Of a stretch of 64,000 bases of DNA, positions 1-7,745 are shown piece by piece (within the stretch, counting starts at the first letter, position 1; each line of letters opens with the position of its first letter). Both the position numbers and the translations under genes were made by a program. Source of the DNA: Anderseniella sp. Alg231-50 (lineage in GTDB: Bacteria; Pseudomonadota; Alphaproteobacteria; Rhizobiales; Aestuariivirgaceae). The notes under the pieces are model-generated. The model was given only the letters and a program-made list of their open reading frames with translations. It was not told the DNA's origin and ran no database searches. The stretch covers positions 1-64,000 of the forward strand of contig NZ_LT703003.1 in assembly GCF_900149695.1 (NCBI RefSeq), in the 5' to 3' direction.

Positions 1-567
1 GGTCTGTTCCTGGCGCGTATTTCCAAGGGCCGGTCGATTCTCGAGTTTGTTTTGTGCGCCATGATCGTGCCGTCGCTGATGTGCTTTGTGTGGTTCACCT
101 GGGCCGGTGGCACAGCCATTGACCTGGAACTGAACGGTGGCGCAGGCGGTGTCATCACCTCAGCGCCTGACGGTGACAAGATCTTTGCCATGACCAACTT
201 CATGCTGGCACCGATAGCCGAAGTGCTGTCGTGGCTGATGTCGTTCATGATCGTGGTCTTGCTGATGACCTACCTGGTCACCTCGGCTGATAGTGCGGTG
301 CTGATTGTCAACACCATCAATGCAGCCGGTGATGAAGGTCCCAAGGCGCGTCCGCATATCATCTTCTGGGGTGTTGCGCTGGGAGCGGTGGTTGCCGCGC
401 TGTTGCTGGTGGGTGGCCTGAAAGCCATTCAGACGGCGATGGTGATCGGGGCGTTGCCGTTTTCCATTGTGATGGTGCTGATGTGCTTTGCGCTGATCAA
501 GGCCATCTACAATGACAGCCGGCGGGAAAAGGCCGGTATGGAAACGGTGGTCAACCCGGCTGAATAA
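1..567 (+). CDS. BCCT family (betaine/choline/carnitine) transporter, C-terminal part
   Basis: This is the 3' end of a gene that begins before the window; the frame is open from base 1. BCCT carriers are inner-membrane, ion- or proton-coupled importers of quaternary ammonium osmolytes such as glycine betaine. The visible part starts with GLFLARISKGRS, a BCCT-type segment, and contains the conserved stretch TYLVTSADSAVLIVNTI. Several hydrophobic helices follow, ending in a short polar tail. The substrate cannot be told from this part. A strong terminator follows the stop codon. The family assignment is sound; only about 188 codons are visible. Confidence 0.85.
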   Translation, partial: GLFLARISKGRSILEFVLCAMIVPSLMCFVWFTWAGGTAIDLELNGGAGGVITSAPDGDKIFAMTNFMLAPIAEVLSWLMSFMIVVLLMTYLVTSADSAVLIVNTINAAGDEGPKARPHIIFWGVALGAVVAALLLVGGLKAIQTAMVIGALPFSIVMVLMCFALIKAIYNDSRREKAGMETVVNPAE

Positions 568-597
568 GCCAGGCACACCCAAACAAAAACTGAAAGA

Positions 598-630
598 CCC
601 CCGCTGCCTGTGCAGCGGGGGTTTTTGTTT
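598..630 (+). terminator. Rho-independent terminator of the BCCT gene
   Basis: A perfect 10-bp stem (CCCCCGCTGC at 598-607 with GCAGCGGGGG at 612-621) has a 4-base loop and is followed by TTTTT. It lies 31 bases after the BCCT stop codon. Confidence 0.93.
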
Positions 631-634
631 GAAC

Positions 635-1075
635 AGATATCGCTCACGCCAGCAGCCTTCGGCTGCGCTCCGCCGGGGCGCACTTCGTGCGGCGGCCGGT
701 CGGCCTTGCCTCTCGGCACTTACGTGCCTCGGAGGAGTTGATCTCTGCGGTTGTTCGGGGTTGGAGGACGGGGTGTTCACTCCGCTCACGCAGGCAGGCT
801 TCGCCTGCGCTCCGCGGGGCGCGCTTCGCGCGGCGGCCGGTCGGCCTTGCCTCAGCACTTACGTGCCTCGGAGGAGTTGATCTCTGCGGTTGTTCGGAGT
901 TGGAGGACAGGGTGTTCACTCTGCTCACGCAGGCAGGCTTCGCCTGCGCTCCGCGGGGCGCGCTTCGCGCGGCGGCCGGTCGGCCTTGCCTCAGCACTTC
1001 GTGCTTCGGGGGAGTTCATCACGACAGTTGTTCAGGGTCGGAGAACGGCGCGAAGCACGCAGTGCTGAGTAAAGC
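635..1075 (+). repeat. GC-rich repeat array: three tandem units of about 140 bp, related to the element at 63078-63338
   Basis: Units begin at about 641, 783 and 922 with a (C/T)GCTCACGC motif, giving periods of 142 and 139 bp. Each unit carries a hairpin (such as GCAGGCTTCGCCTGC), an alternating GC stretch and a block around GAGGAGTTGATCTCTGCGG. The left end, ATATCGCTCACGCCAGCAGC, matches the terminal repeat of the element at 63078-63338. The right end (TTGTTCAGGGTCGGAGAACG) matches the interior of that element on the other strand. Open frames crossing the array are translations of repeats. This accounts for most of the gene-free stretch 568-1113. Confidence 0.85.
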
Positions 1076-1113
1076 TGTTCGACCAACCAAAATGAATCAG
1101 CTAAACAGGTCAC

Positions 1114-1812
1114 ATGGCAGTCACACCCATCCGCGAAACCGAGCTCTATGCGCCCGTCAAGGCGTTGCTGGAAGGCCAGGGCTATGAGGTCAAGGGCGAG
1201 GTGGGCGCAGCAGACGTGGTTGCCTGTCGTGACGGGGAAGACCCGGTTATCGTCGAACTGAAGACCGGCTTTTCGCTGGCCCTGTTCCACCAGGCCATTG
1301 AACGGCTGTCCTTGAGTGACACGGTCTATGTGTGCGTACCGCGCGGAACGGGGCGCGCCTTCCTGAAATCGCTGAAAAACAACAAGACCCTGTGCCGCAG
1401 GCTGGGGCTCGGGCTCATTACCGTGCGGTTGAAGGACGGGCTGGCTGAAATTCATCTCGACCCGGCGCCTTACAAGCCGCGCCAGTCGAAACGCAAAAAG
1501 ACCAGGTTGCTGAAAGAGTTTGCACACCGTGTCGGTGACCCGAACACCGGTGGGATGACCAGGAAGACCCTGATGACGGCATATCGGCAGGACGCATTGC
1601 GCTGTGCCGGGACCCTGCACCACAATGGCGCAACCAAGGCTGCGCGGGTGGCTGAGGCTTCCGGTGTCGCAAAAGCCCGCCAGATCATGTCTGCCAATCA
1701 CTATGGCTGGTTCGACCGGGTAGAGACCGGCATTTACGAGCTGAGCCCCAATGGCCAGCGGGCAATTACCGAATACTCGGACGTACTGGAGACGTTGTCT
1801 GCCAACAGTTAA
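1114..1812 (+). CDS. DUF2161 family protein, PD-(D/E)XK nuclease-like
   Basis: A 232-residue soluble protein. Near the N-terminus, Asp34, Glu48-Leu-Lys50 and Gln60 (AADVVA, then VELKTGF, then HQAIERL) follow the spacing of the PD-(D/E)XK nuclease fold, which matches my recollection of the DUF2161 family. The C-terminal half is basic around residues 125-135 and may bind nucleic acid. Substrate and role are unknown. It follows the repeat array on one side and is convergent with the Sir2 gene on the other, 15 bases away, so it is probably a single-gene transcript. The fold assignment is inference from motif spacing. Confidence 0.7.
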   Translation: MAVTPIRETELYAPVKALLEGQGYEVKGEVGAADVVACRDGEDPVIVELKTGFSLALFHQAIERLSLSDTVYVCVPRGTGRAFLKSLKNNKTLCRRLGLGLITVRLKDGLAEIHLDPAPYKPRQSKRKKTRLLKEFAHRVGDPNTGGMTRKTLMTAYRQDALRCAGTLHHNGATKAARVAEASGVAKARQIMSANHYGWFDRVETGIYELSPNGQRAITEYSDVLETLSANS

Positions 1813-1827
1813 ACAGCCCGGCTTCGT

Positions 1828-2574
1828 TCAGACCGCCTCGAGCACATCACCGATGTCATCGTGTATGACCAGTTCAGCCAGCCGGTCTGCCGGGGTCGGT
1901 TCGCCGTTGATGATAACCAGCGGAACACCAAGCTGTGCAGCAAGTGCTGGAAAACTGGCGGCAGGCTCCACCACCAGCGAAGAACCGACCGCCAGGAACA
2001 GGTCGCAATTGCCGGTCATCTCCCCCGCCCGGTGCATGGCATCTGCCGGCATGGACTGGCCGAACGAAATGGTGGCGGTTTTGACAATGCCGGCACACTC
2101 CACACAGGCCGGCGCCCCGCTATGCGCCTCCAGCTGCTCGGCGATCCAGTCCAGCTCATGACGCCTGCCGCACTCAAGGCAATGGGCGTAGGTACCGTTG
2201 CCATGCAGCTCCACGGTTCTGGATGCCGGTACGCCGGCGCGCTGGTGCAGGCCGTCTATGTTCTGGGTGATGACGCCGGCCAGCTTGCCGGCGCGATGCC
2301 AGCGCGCCGCTGCTGCGTGTCCCCTGCCCGGTTCAACCGGACCTATTTCGTCTCGAATTTTCAGAAACCTCGACAGGCCTTCACGGCGCGCCTCGGGCGA
2401 TGACATGAAGGTCTTGAAGTCCAGCGGCTTGAACCTCGACCACACGCCGCCGGGCGAGCGAAAGTCGGGAATACCGCATTCTGTAGAGATACCGGCGCCG
2501 GAAAAAACCACGATGCGGTTTGCCTGACCCACAAGCCTTGCAAGTGCCGCCCGTTTGCCGTTCAAATCATCCAT
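1828..2574 (-). CDS. cobB: Sir2-family NAD-dependent protein deacylase
   Basis: A sirtuin that removes acyl groups from protein lysines using NAD+. Visible motifs are the NAD-binding GAGIS (about residue 26), [12 protein letters not shown], the catalytic [12 protein letters not shown] with its histidine pair, two zinc-knuckle CxxC pairs (CLEC and CVEC) and the late [10 protein letters not shown] loop. At about 248 residues it has the compact size of bacterial CobB. Two ATG codons are adjacent (2577 and 2574); the frame stays open further upstream but without family sequence. Convergent with the DUF2161 gene and divergent from the glyoxalase gene only 44 bases away, so their promoters must be close together. 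Confidence 0.92.
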   Translation of the reverse strand: MDDLNGKRAALARLVGQANRIVVFSGAGISTECGIPDFRSPGGVWSRFKPLDFKTFMSSPEARREGLSRFLKIRDEIGPVEPGRGHAAAARWHRAGKLAGVITQNIDGLHQRAGVPASRTVELHGNGTYAHCLECGRRHELDWIAEQLEAHSGAPACVECAGIVKTATISFGQSMPADAMHRAGEMTGNCDLFLAVGSSLVVEPAASFPALAAQLGVPLVIINGEPTPADRLAELVIHDDIGDVLEAV

Positions 2575-2618
2575 CATCAAAAACCAACCTAACCTCACAC
2601 TCACCGAGAGGGTCACAC

Positions 2619-3038
2619 ATGAAATATCTGCACACAATGGTACGCGTCACGGATCTCGATGCATCGGTCAAATTCTTCTGCGACGTGCTCGGCTTCACGG
2701 AGACCAGGCGCTATGAGAGCGAACAGGGCCGTTTCACCCTGGTGTTCGTGGCGACGGACGAGTCGCCCGACTGCCCGGTCGAACTGACCTACAACTGGGA
2801 CCCGGAAGAATATGACGAAGGCCGCAATTTCGGTCACCTGGCCTATGAGGTCGACAATATCTATGAGTATTGCCAGATGCTGATGGACAATGGCGTGACC
2901 ATCAACCGGCCGCCGCGCGAAGGTCGCATGGCGTTTATCCGCACGCCTGACAATATCTCCATCGAACTGCTGCAGAAAGGCGACAACCTGCCGGTCCAGG
3001 AGCCGTGGAAGTCCATGGAGAATATCGGCAAGTGGTAG
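2619..3038 (+). CDS. gloA: Lactoylglutathione lyase (glyoxalase I)
   Basis: Converts the hemithioacetal of methylglyoxal and glutathione into S-lactoylglutathione in the cytosol. The 139-residue protein has two VOC half-modules and all four expected metal ligands: His5 (LHTMVRV), Glu55 (VELTYN), His73 (FGHLAYEV) and Glu116 (ISIELLQ). The length matches bacterial GloA. ATG 2619 is preceded by a GAGAGG ribosome site and is where the family sequence begins; the upstream open frame lacks conserved sequence. The following gene starts 66 bases later behind a large inverted repeat. Confidence 0.94.
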   Translation: MKYLHTMVRVTDLDASVKFFCDVLGFTETRRYESEQGRFTLVFVATDESPDCPVELTYNWDPEEYDEGRNFGHLAYEVDNIYEYCQMLMDNGVTINRPPREGRMAFIRTPDNISIELLQKGDNLPVQEPWKSMENIGKW

Positions 3039-3055
3039 CTGGCCTGCGACGGATT

Positions 3056-3101
3056 ACGGGGCTCCTGAACGTCAAAGCAGAAATGACCTTCAGGAGCCCG
3101 T
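3056..3101 (+). promoter_or_regulatory. Inverted repeat that could hide the ribosome site of the cytochrome b561 gene
   Basis: The left arm 3056-3074 (ACGGGGCTCCTGAACGTCA) and right arm 3084-3101 (TGACCTTCAGGAGCCCGT) are complementary apart from one bulge and one mismatch. The right arm contains the CAGGAG ribosome site of the gene starting at 3105. No T-run follows, so it looks more like a translational switch or processing site than a terminator. Confidence 0.55.
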
Positions 3102-3104
3102 ACC

Positions 3105-3677
3105 ATGCCGAACCGTCCATCGCGTTATGACGCTATTTCGAAATGGCTGCACTGGTCTGCCGCCGGACTGCTCATCGGCGGTTTTCTGGTGGCTGAAAAC
3201 ACCTCGCACCGGTTTGCCGAGGCGACCGGGTACGGGATTCATGTGTCAACCGGACTGGCGCTGATTGCTGTGACGGCGTTTCGCATTTACTGGCGATTGG
3301 CCCATGCGGCACCTGCTTATCCTGCGAACATGAAGCTGGCAGAAAAATGGGCTGCCAACGTCATCAAGGTGTTGTTCTACATTCTGATGGTGCTGATCCC
3401 GCTGTCGGGCCTGGCTGCCCACGCGGTGGAGTTTCGCGGTCAGGGCACCCTGTTTGGTGTCCTGCCGGTTCCAGGCGTGCCGGACTGGCTGGTGCCAGGG
3501 AACGCGGAAGACATACATGAACTGGCCAGCCATCTTTGGCTGCCCCTGCTGGCCATCCATGTGATTGCGGCCATCTGGCACCATTTCGTCAGGCGCGATG
3601 ACGTGCTGACACGCATGTTACCGAGCCGACGGCAACAGGTACTCTTTGAAGAAGGAAAAGGCGGTGGTACGCCCTAG
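3105..3677 (+). CDS. Cytochrome b561 family protein
   Basis: An inner-membrane di-heme electron carrier of the bacterial b561 type, thought to pass electrons between quinone and other acceptors. The 190-residue protein has four hydrophobic helices. Candidate heme ligands are His16 (KWLHWSAAG), His46 (GIHVSTGLAL) and histidines in ELASHLW and LLAIHVIAAIWHH in the last helix. The ATG follows CAGGAG, which lies in a strong inverted repeat. The last codons and the stop overlap the 3' end of the opposing tRNA-Glu gene by 10 bases. The physiological partner is unknown. Confidence 0.9.
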   Translation: MPNRPSRYDAISKWLHWSAAGLLIGGFLVAENTSHRFAEATGYGIHVSTGLALIAVTAFRIYWRLAHAAPAYPANMKLAEKWAANVIKVLFYILMVLIPLSGLAAHAVEFRGQGTLFGVLPVPGVPDWLVPGNAEDIHELASHLWLPLLAIHVIAAIWHHFVRRDDVLTRMLPSRRQQVLFEEGKGGGTP

Positions 3678-3739
3678 GGGAATCGAACCCCTCTCTCCAG
3701 CGTGAAAGGCTAGTGTCCTAACCGATAGACGAAGGGCGC
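3668..3739 (-). tRNA. tRNA-Glu (anticodon TTC)
   Basis: Read on the minus strand it folds into a complete cloverleaf of 72 bases. Acceptor stem GCGCCCT/AGGGCGT has a G1-T72 wobble; anticodon stem CTAGC/GCTGG carries loop CTTTCAC with anticodon TTC; T-arm stem AGGGG/CCCCT carries loop TTCGATT. The discriminator is A and the CCA end is not encoded. Its 3' end overlaps the stop codon of the convergent b561 gene. Confidence 0.95.
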
Positions 3740-3847
3740 GCACCACCGGGCGTCCGTATATCTAGGTTCCGGCCCGCTGGCAAGCACTCTTCGGGAAAAA
3801 CCCGAAAAAATTCAGATGTCGGTTTATCTGACCCAATCAACCAGCAC

Positions 3848-3876
3848 TGTGACAAATATGTCACACTTTGGATAAA
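3848..3876 (+). promoter_or_regulatory. Palindrome TGTGACA-N4-TGTCACA with a promoter-like -10 downstream
   Basis: A perfect 7-bp inverted repeat (3848-3854 and 3859-3865) lies about 100 bases upstream of the outer-membrane protein gene. GTGACA (3849-3854), 16 bases and GATAAA (3871-3876) could form a weak -35/-10 pair overlapped by the palindrome. It resembles a CRP-type half-site pair, but the spacing between TGTGA and TCACA is 8 rather than 6. The binding factor is unknown. Confidence 0.4.
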
Positions 3877-3965
3877 ATGGGATTCGCCCGGCGCAAAAGT
3901 GTGTCGGTCGCAACCGAGAGTTGCTAATGTGATCGCAGTCAGTGATCCAGCAGGGGTACAGCAGC

Positions 3966-4931
3966 ATGAAAAATCTCGCCACTATTTCGGCCGTGGCAGT
4001 CGCACTTGCGATTTCGGCCAATAGCGCAACGGCCGCCGACTATGAGGCGCAAGTTCAGCAGCTTGTTGTATCAGGGGTGGTTGAAAAGTGGGTTGGGTAC
4101 AGCTTCCTCTCCGGTATCGACAATGGTGACAACGACACGTTTGATCCCGACCATGAGAGCTACTTCACCAGTGGTCAAAGCGGGCGCCTGAGCCTGCCGC
4201 TTGGTGACATGTTGTCACTTCAGATGGATGCGGACAACGAGATTACCGTAAATGCATTCAGAGATGACACTGATGATGATTTCTCTCATGCATTCGGTTT
4301 TGGCCTTCACTTGAGCGCACGTGATCCGTCACGCGGACTGTTCGGTGTGTTTGGTGCATTTGGGCAGGGCAAGGGCGATGACAATGAGGGCCGTCACAAT
4401 TTCTGGGCCGTTGGCGGCGAGGCGCAGTTTTATACCGACAATGTCACATTCTATCTGCAAGGTGGTTATCTGGACTCGGAAGGTGTCGATGTTGACCCTG
4501 ACGATGGCCCCAAGGATGGCCTGCATGATGCATTTTTCGTGCGCGGCGTGGCCCGTTGGTTCATGACGCCGGACAGCCGGCTGCAAGGTGAAGTAGCTTA
4601 TGCCAATGGCAAGCAGGATGATGCTGACGGCTCCGAAATCGGCAGGCCTTTCGATATGGATGTGATCCAATGGGGCGCCCGCTATGACACGGTCATCAGC
4701 GGCCTGCCGCTGGTCGGCGACAGTGCCGTGTTCATCGGTTACCGCGGCACCCATTTCGATACCGGCTGCTGCGGGCCAGACGATTCCGCCAGGGGAACCG
4801 AGCACACCATCATGGCCGGCTTCTCTTATCACTTTGGCGGACAGAGCCTGCTGGAGTTCGACCGCGTCGGCGCCACGCTTGATCTGCCAACCTTCGGTCG
4901 CTGGGTCGCCGCCGGCGAACAACTCGACTGA
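3966..4931 (+). CDS. Outer-membrane beta-barrel protein (porin-like), function unknown
   Basis: A 321-residue exported protein. Residues 1 to about 23 form a signal peptide ending NSATAA. The mature chain has many alternating hydrophobic/polar strands with aromatic girdles (HNFWAVGGEAQF, TFYLQGGYLDS, AVFIGYRGTHFD, IMAGFSYHFG) separated by acidic Asp-rich loops, which may bind calcium. The extreme end is not the usual terminal Phe, so it is not a textbook general porin. ATG 3966 is chosen because the signal peptide starts there. The stop is 23 bases from the convergent recJ stop. I do not recognise a specific family. Confidence 0.65.
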   Translation: MKNLATISAVAVALAISANSATAADYEAQVQQLVVSGVVEKWVGYSFLSGIDNGDNDTFDPDHESYFTSGQSGRLSLPLGDMLSLQMDADNEITVNAFRDDTDDDFSHAFGFGLHLSARDPSRGLFGVFGAFGQGKGDDNEGRHNFWAVGGEAQFYTDNVTFYLQGGYLDSEGVDVDPDDGPKDGLHDAFFVRGVARWFMTPDSRLQGEVAYANGKQDDADGSEIGRPFDMDVIQWGARYDTVISGLPLVGDSAVFIGYRGTHFDTGCCGPDDSARGTEHTIMAGFSYHFGGQSLLEFDRVGATLDLPTFGRWVAAGEQLD

Positions 4932-4954
4932 TCACTAGCGCGGACGTGCCTGAA

Positions 4955-6760
4955 CTACCTGCCGGGCACTTCGGCAGCATCGTAGATGAAAACCTGGCCT
5001 TCGCGCTTGCCGCCCCAGTCATTGATGGTGAGCTGGCCGGCGATGTGCAGCGGCATCTGGCGTTCCGACAGCAGGACTTCACCAAGTTCGGTGCCCATGG
5101 CCCTGAACGCGATGGCTTTCAAGCGGGTGCCGTCTGACTGCACCAGTGTACACCTGACATGGTCGGCACCGGCACGCGCTGCATAGACCACCTTGTGCGA
5201 CGGCAGGGCGAACACCGGTGACGGATTGCCCTGGCCGAACGGCCCTGCCCGGTCCAGGTCTTCTATGAACCGCGTCGAGGCGCCGGAGGCGGCAATGGCA
5301 GCATCTATGGTGAGCGTATCAATGCTGGCCACCGCATCAACTTCGGCAGCGAGTTGCTGTTCCAGGAAAGCCCGCAGGTCGCCAAGCCGGTCCTGTTCCA
5401 GCGTGATACCCGCCGCCATGGCGTGACCACCACCCTTGACCGCGACACCGGCTGCTACCGCCGCCTGCACCGCCAACCCCAGATTGACGCCAGCAATGGA
5501 GCGGGCTGAACCTGAAGCGTCAGAGCCGTCCTTCGGCAGGCCAATGGCAAAGGCAGGCTTGTCAAACCGCTCTTTCAGGCGCGAGGCAACCAGCCCGAGT
5601 ACGCCGGGATGCCAGCCTTCGCCCGCCACTACCAGGACCGGCAGTTTCGCCTCCTTACCCAGCATGGCTTCGGCCTGCTCGACAGCGCGGTCAACCGTGG
5701 CGAGTTCGATGGCCTGACGCTTCTTGTTCATTTCCTCCAGCGCCTGGGCCAGTTGCATGGCGTGACCCTTGTCGTGGCTGGTGAGCAGCGCCAGTCCGTC
5801 CATGGCAGAGCCGATGCGACCGGCGGCGTTCAGTCTCGGGCCCAGAACGAACCCCAGAGAATGGGCATCCGGGCGCCGCGACAGGCGGGCCACGTCGGCA
5901 AGCGCGGCAACGCCCAGCCGGTCGCGCCTGGCCATGACTTTCAGCCCCTGGCGCACATAGGCCCGGTTCAACCCGACCAGCGGCACCACATCGCACACCG
6001 TGCCGAGCGCCACCAGGTCCATCATCGCCATCAGGTCCGGCTCCGGCCTTGAATCGGACCACCAGCCGCGGGTGCGCAACTGCTTCGAGGTTGCGCCGAT
6101 CAGTACCATCACCACACCTGCCGCACACAAGGCGCCCTGCCCCGATGTGTCATCCTGCCGGTTCGGGTTGATTACCGCGTGAGCCTGCGGCAGTTCATCA
6201 CCGGCCTGGTGGTGATCGACGATCACCGTGTCCATGCCGAGTTCCCGGGCTTTCAACAGAGGATCATGCGCCATGACCCCGCAATCCAGCGTGATCAGCA
6301 ACTGCACACCGGCTGCCTTGTGGTCTTCCACTGCCGCCACGGACGGGCCGTAACCCTCATCGACACGATGCGGAATGTGTACGCGCGGCGGCACGCCTGC
6401 CGCTGTCAGGAAATCCACCATCAGCGCCGACGAGGTCATGCCGTCGACATCATAGTCGCCGATCAGGCCGATGGCCTCTCCGGCCATGACCGCATCGGCC
6501 AGCCGCGACGCACCTGCGTCCACATCCATCATGTGTGCTGCCGGCGGCATCAGGTCGCGCAGCGTCGGCTCCAGAAAACCAGCCGCGGTTTCAGGCAACA
6601 CGCCACGGGCCGCCAGTATGCGGCCCATAATGTCGCTGACATTGGCCTGCTGGGAGATGGCTTGCGCCATCCTGTCTGATTGCAGGCGCGGTATCCACCG
6701 TCTGCCGGTGATGGAGCGTTCAACGCCCAGAAAGGATTTTGGGTCAGGACCCAGGCCCAT
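4955..6760 (-). CDS. recJ: Single-stranded-DNA-specific 5'-3' exonuclease RecJ
   Basis: Degrades single-stranded DNA 5' to 3' in recombination and mismatch repair. The 601-residue protein has the DHH motifs DYDVDG (about 102-107), LDCG (about 158) and VDHH (about 181-184), a DHHA1 domain with GGGHAMAAG (about 440) and a C-terminal OB-like domain. The N-terminal GPDPKSFLGVERS is what alphaproteobacterial RecJ proteins show. Its start lies 5 bases after the glpX stop, so it is the last gene of hom-glpX-recJ. Confidence 0.95.
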   Translation of the reverse strand: MGLGPDPKSFLGVERSITGRRWIPRLQSDRMAQAISQQANVSDIMGRILAARGVLPETAAGFLEPTLRDLMPPAAHMMDVDAGASRLADAVMAGEAIGLIGDYDVDGMTSSALMVDFLTAAGVPPRVHIPHRVDEGYGPSVAAVEDHKAAGVQLLITLDCGVMAHDPLLKARELGMDTVIVDHHQAGDELPQAHAVINPNRQDDTSGQGALCAAGVVMVLIGATSKQLRTRGWWSDSRPEPDLMAMMDLVALGTVCDVVPLVGLNRAYVRQGLKVMARRDRLGVAALADVARLSRRPDAHSLGFVLGPRLNAAGRIGSAMDGLALLTSHDKGHAMQLAQALEEMNKKRQAIELATVDRAVEQAEAMLGKEAKLPVLVVAGEGWHPGVLGLVASRLKERFDKPAFAIGLPKDGSDASGSARSIAGVNLGLAVQAAVAAGVAVKGGGHAMAAGITLEQDRLGDLRAFLEQQLAAEVDAVASIDTLTIDAAIAASGASTRFIEDLDRAGPFGQGNPSPVFALPSHKVVYAARAGADHVRCTLVQSDGTRLKAIAFRAMGTELGEVLLSERQMPLHIAGQLTINDWGGKREGQVFIYDAAEVPGR

Positions 6761-6765
6761 TCAGC

Positions 6766-7713
6766 TCACGCCACCTTGCGGCGGTTCTTGATCCAGCGCA
6801 CCGTGCCGGTGGCAGAGCGCATCACCACGGTGTCCGTAGTGATGTGAGCCTTGCCGAACTTGACGCCGGCCAGCATGCTGCCGTCAGTCACGCCGGAAGC
6901 GGCAAACATCACATCACCGGATGCCATTTCGTTCATGTCGAACTTGGCATCGGGATCCTCAACACCCATTTTCAGGGCCCGGTCACGGTCGGTAGCCTTG
7001 TGAAACACCAGACGGCTCTGCATCTGGCCGCCGATGCAACGCAGCGCTGCTGCCGCCAGTACGCCTTCCGGCGCGCCGCCGACGCCCATGTAAATGTCGA
7101 TGCCGGTATTGTCCGGGTCAGTGGTGTGGATGACACCGGCAATATCACCGTCGCTGATCAGGCGGACACCGGCACCGGTGGCCCGTATCCCGGCAATCAA
7201 CTCGGCATGCCGAGGACGGTCCAGCACACAGGCCGTCAGATGTTCGGTGTTCACGCCCTTGGCCCTGGCCAGCGCGTTCAGGTTTTCCGCCGGCGTTGCA
7301 TCGAGATCGATGGTGCCGGCCGGATAACCGGGCCCGATGGCGATCTTGCTCATATAGCTGTCGGGCGCATGCAGCAGGCTGCCACCAACCGCCATCGCGA
7401 TAACGGCGAGTGAATCCGGCATCGCCTTGGCGCACAGCGTGGTGCCTTCCAGCGGGTCAAGCGCAATGTCGATCCTCGGGCCTTTGCCGGTGCCGACCTT
7501 TTCACCGATGTACAACATGGGCGCTTCATCGCGTTCGCCTTCGCCGATCACCACCTTGCCGTCCATGTCAATGTCGTTCAGCGCGGTGCGCATGGCGTCG
7601 ACAGCAAGCTGGTCTGCCTGCTTTTCGTCGCCGCGGCCGCGCATTGTCGCGGCTGCAATCGCAGCGGCCTCGGTCACACGGGCAATCTCAATGGTGAGCA
7701 TACGGTTCAGCAT
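6766..7713 (-). CDS. glpX: Class II fructose-1,6-bisphosphatase GlpX
   Basis: Hydrolyses fructose-1,6-bisphosphate in gluconeogenesis, metal dependent, cytosolic. Signature stretches are VIGEGERDEAPMLYIGE, IDIALDPLEGTTLCA (phosphatase metal site), ISDGDIAG and GVGGAPEGVLAAAALR. With ATG 7713 the protein has 315 residues and begins MLNRMLTIE, the usual family start. A GTG at 7749 would add 12 residues and overlap the hom stop as GTGA, so it cannot be excluded. Middle gene of hom-glpX-recJ, a neighbourhood seen in many alphaproteobacteria. Confidence 0.93.
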   Translation of the reverse strand: MLNRMLTIEIARVTEAAAIAAATMRGRGDEKQADQLAVDAMRTALNDIDMDGKVVIGEGERDEAPMLYIGEKVGTGKGPRIDIALDPLEGTTLCAKAMPDSLAVIAMAVGGSLLHAPDSYMSKIAIGPGYPAGTIDLDATPAENLNALARAKGVNTEHLTACVLDRPRHAELIAGIRATGAGVRLISDGDIAGVIHTTDPDNTGIDIYMGVGGAPEGVLAAAALRCIGGQMQSRLVFHKATDRDRALKMGVEDPDAKFDMNEMASGDVMFAASGVTDGSMLAGVKFGKAHITTDTVVMRSATGTVRWIKNRRKVA

Positions 7714-7745
7714 GATTTCATCTTCACTTCTTGTTTCGGCCTGTC

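Noticed and set aside
160-858. Long minus-strand open frame over the BCCT gene and repeat array
   Set aside because: It is the complement of a real transporter gene joined to translated repeats; low-complexity, Arg-rich composition and no family sequence.
641-1060. Tandem array as a possible CRISPR
   Set aside because: Units are about 140 bp, GC-rich and contiguous without unique spacers, and no cas genes are near.
6742-6753. GGGTCAGGACCC identical to the end of the family 2 element
   Set aside because: It encodes conserved RecJ N-terminal residues and there is no partner end nearby, so it is a chance match.
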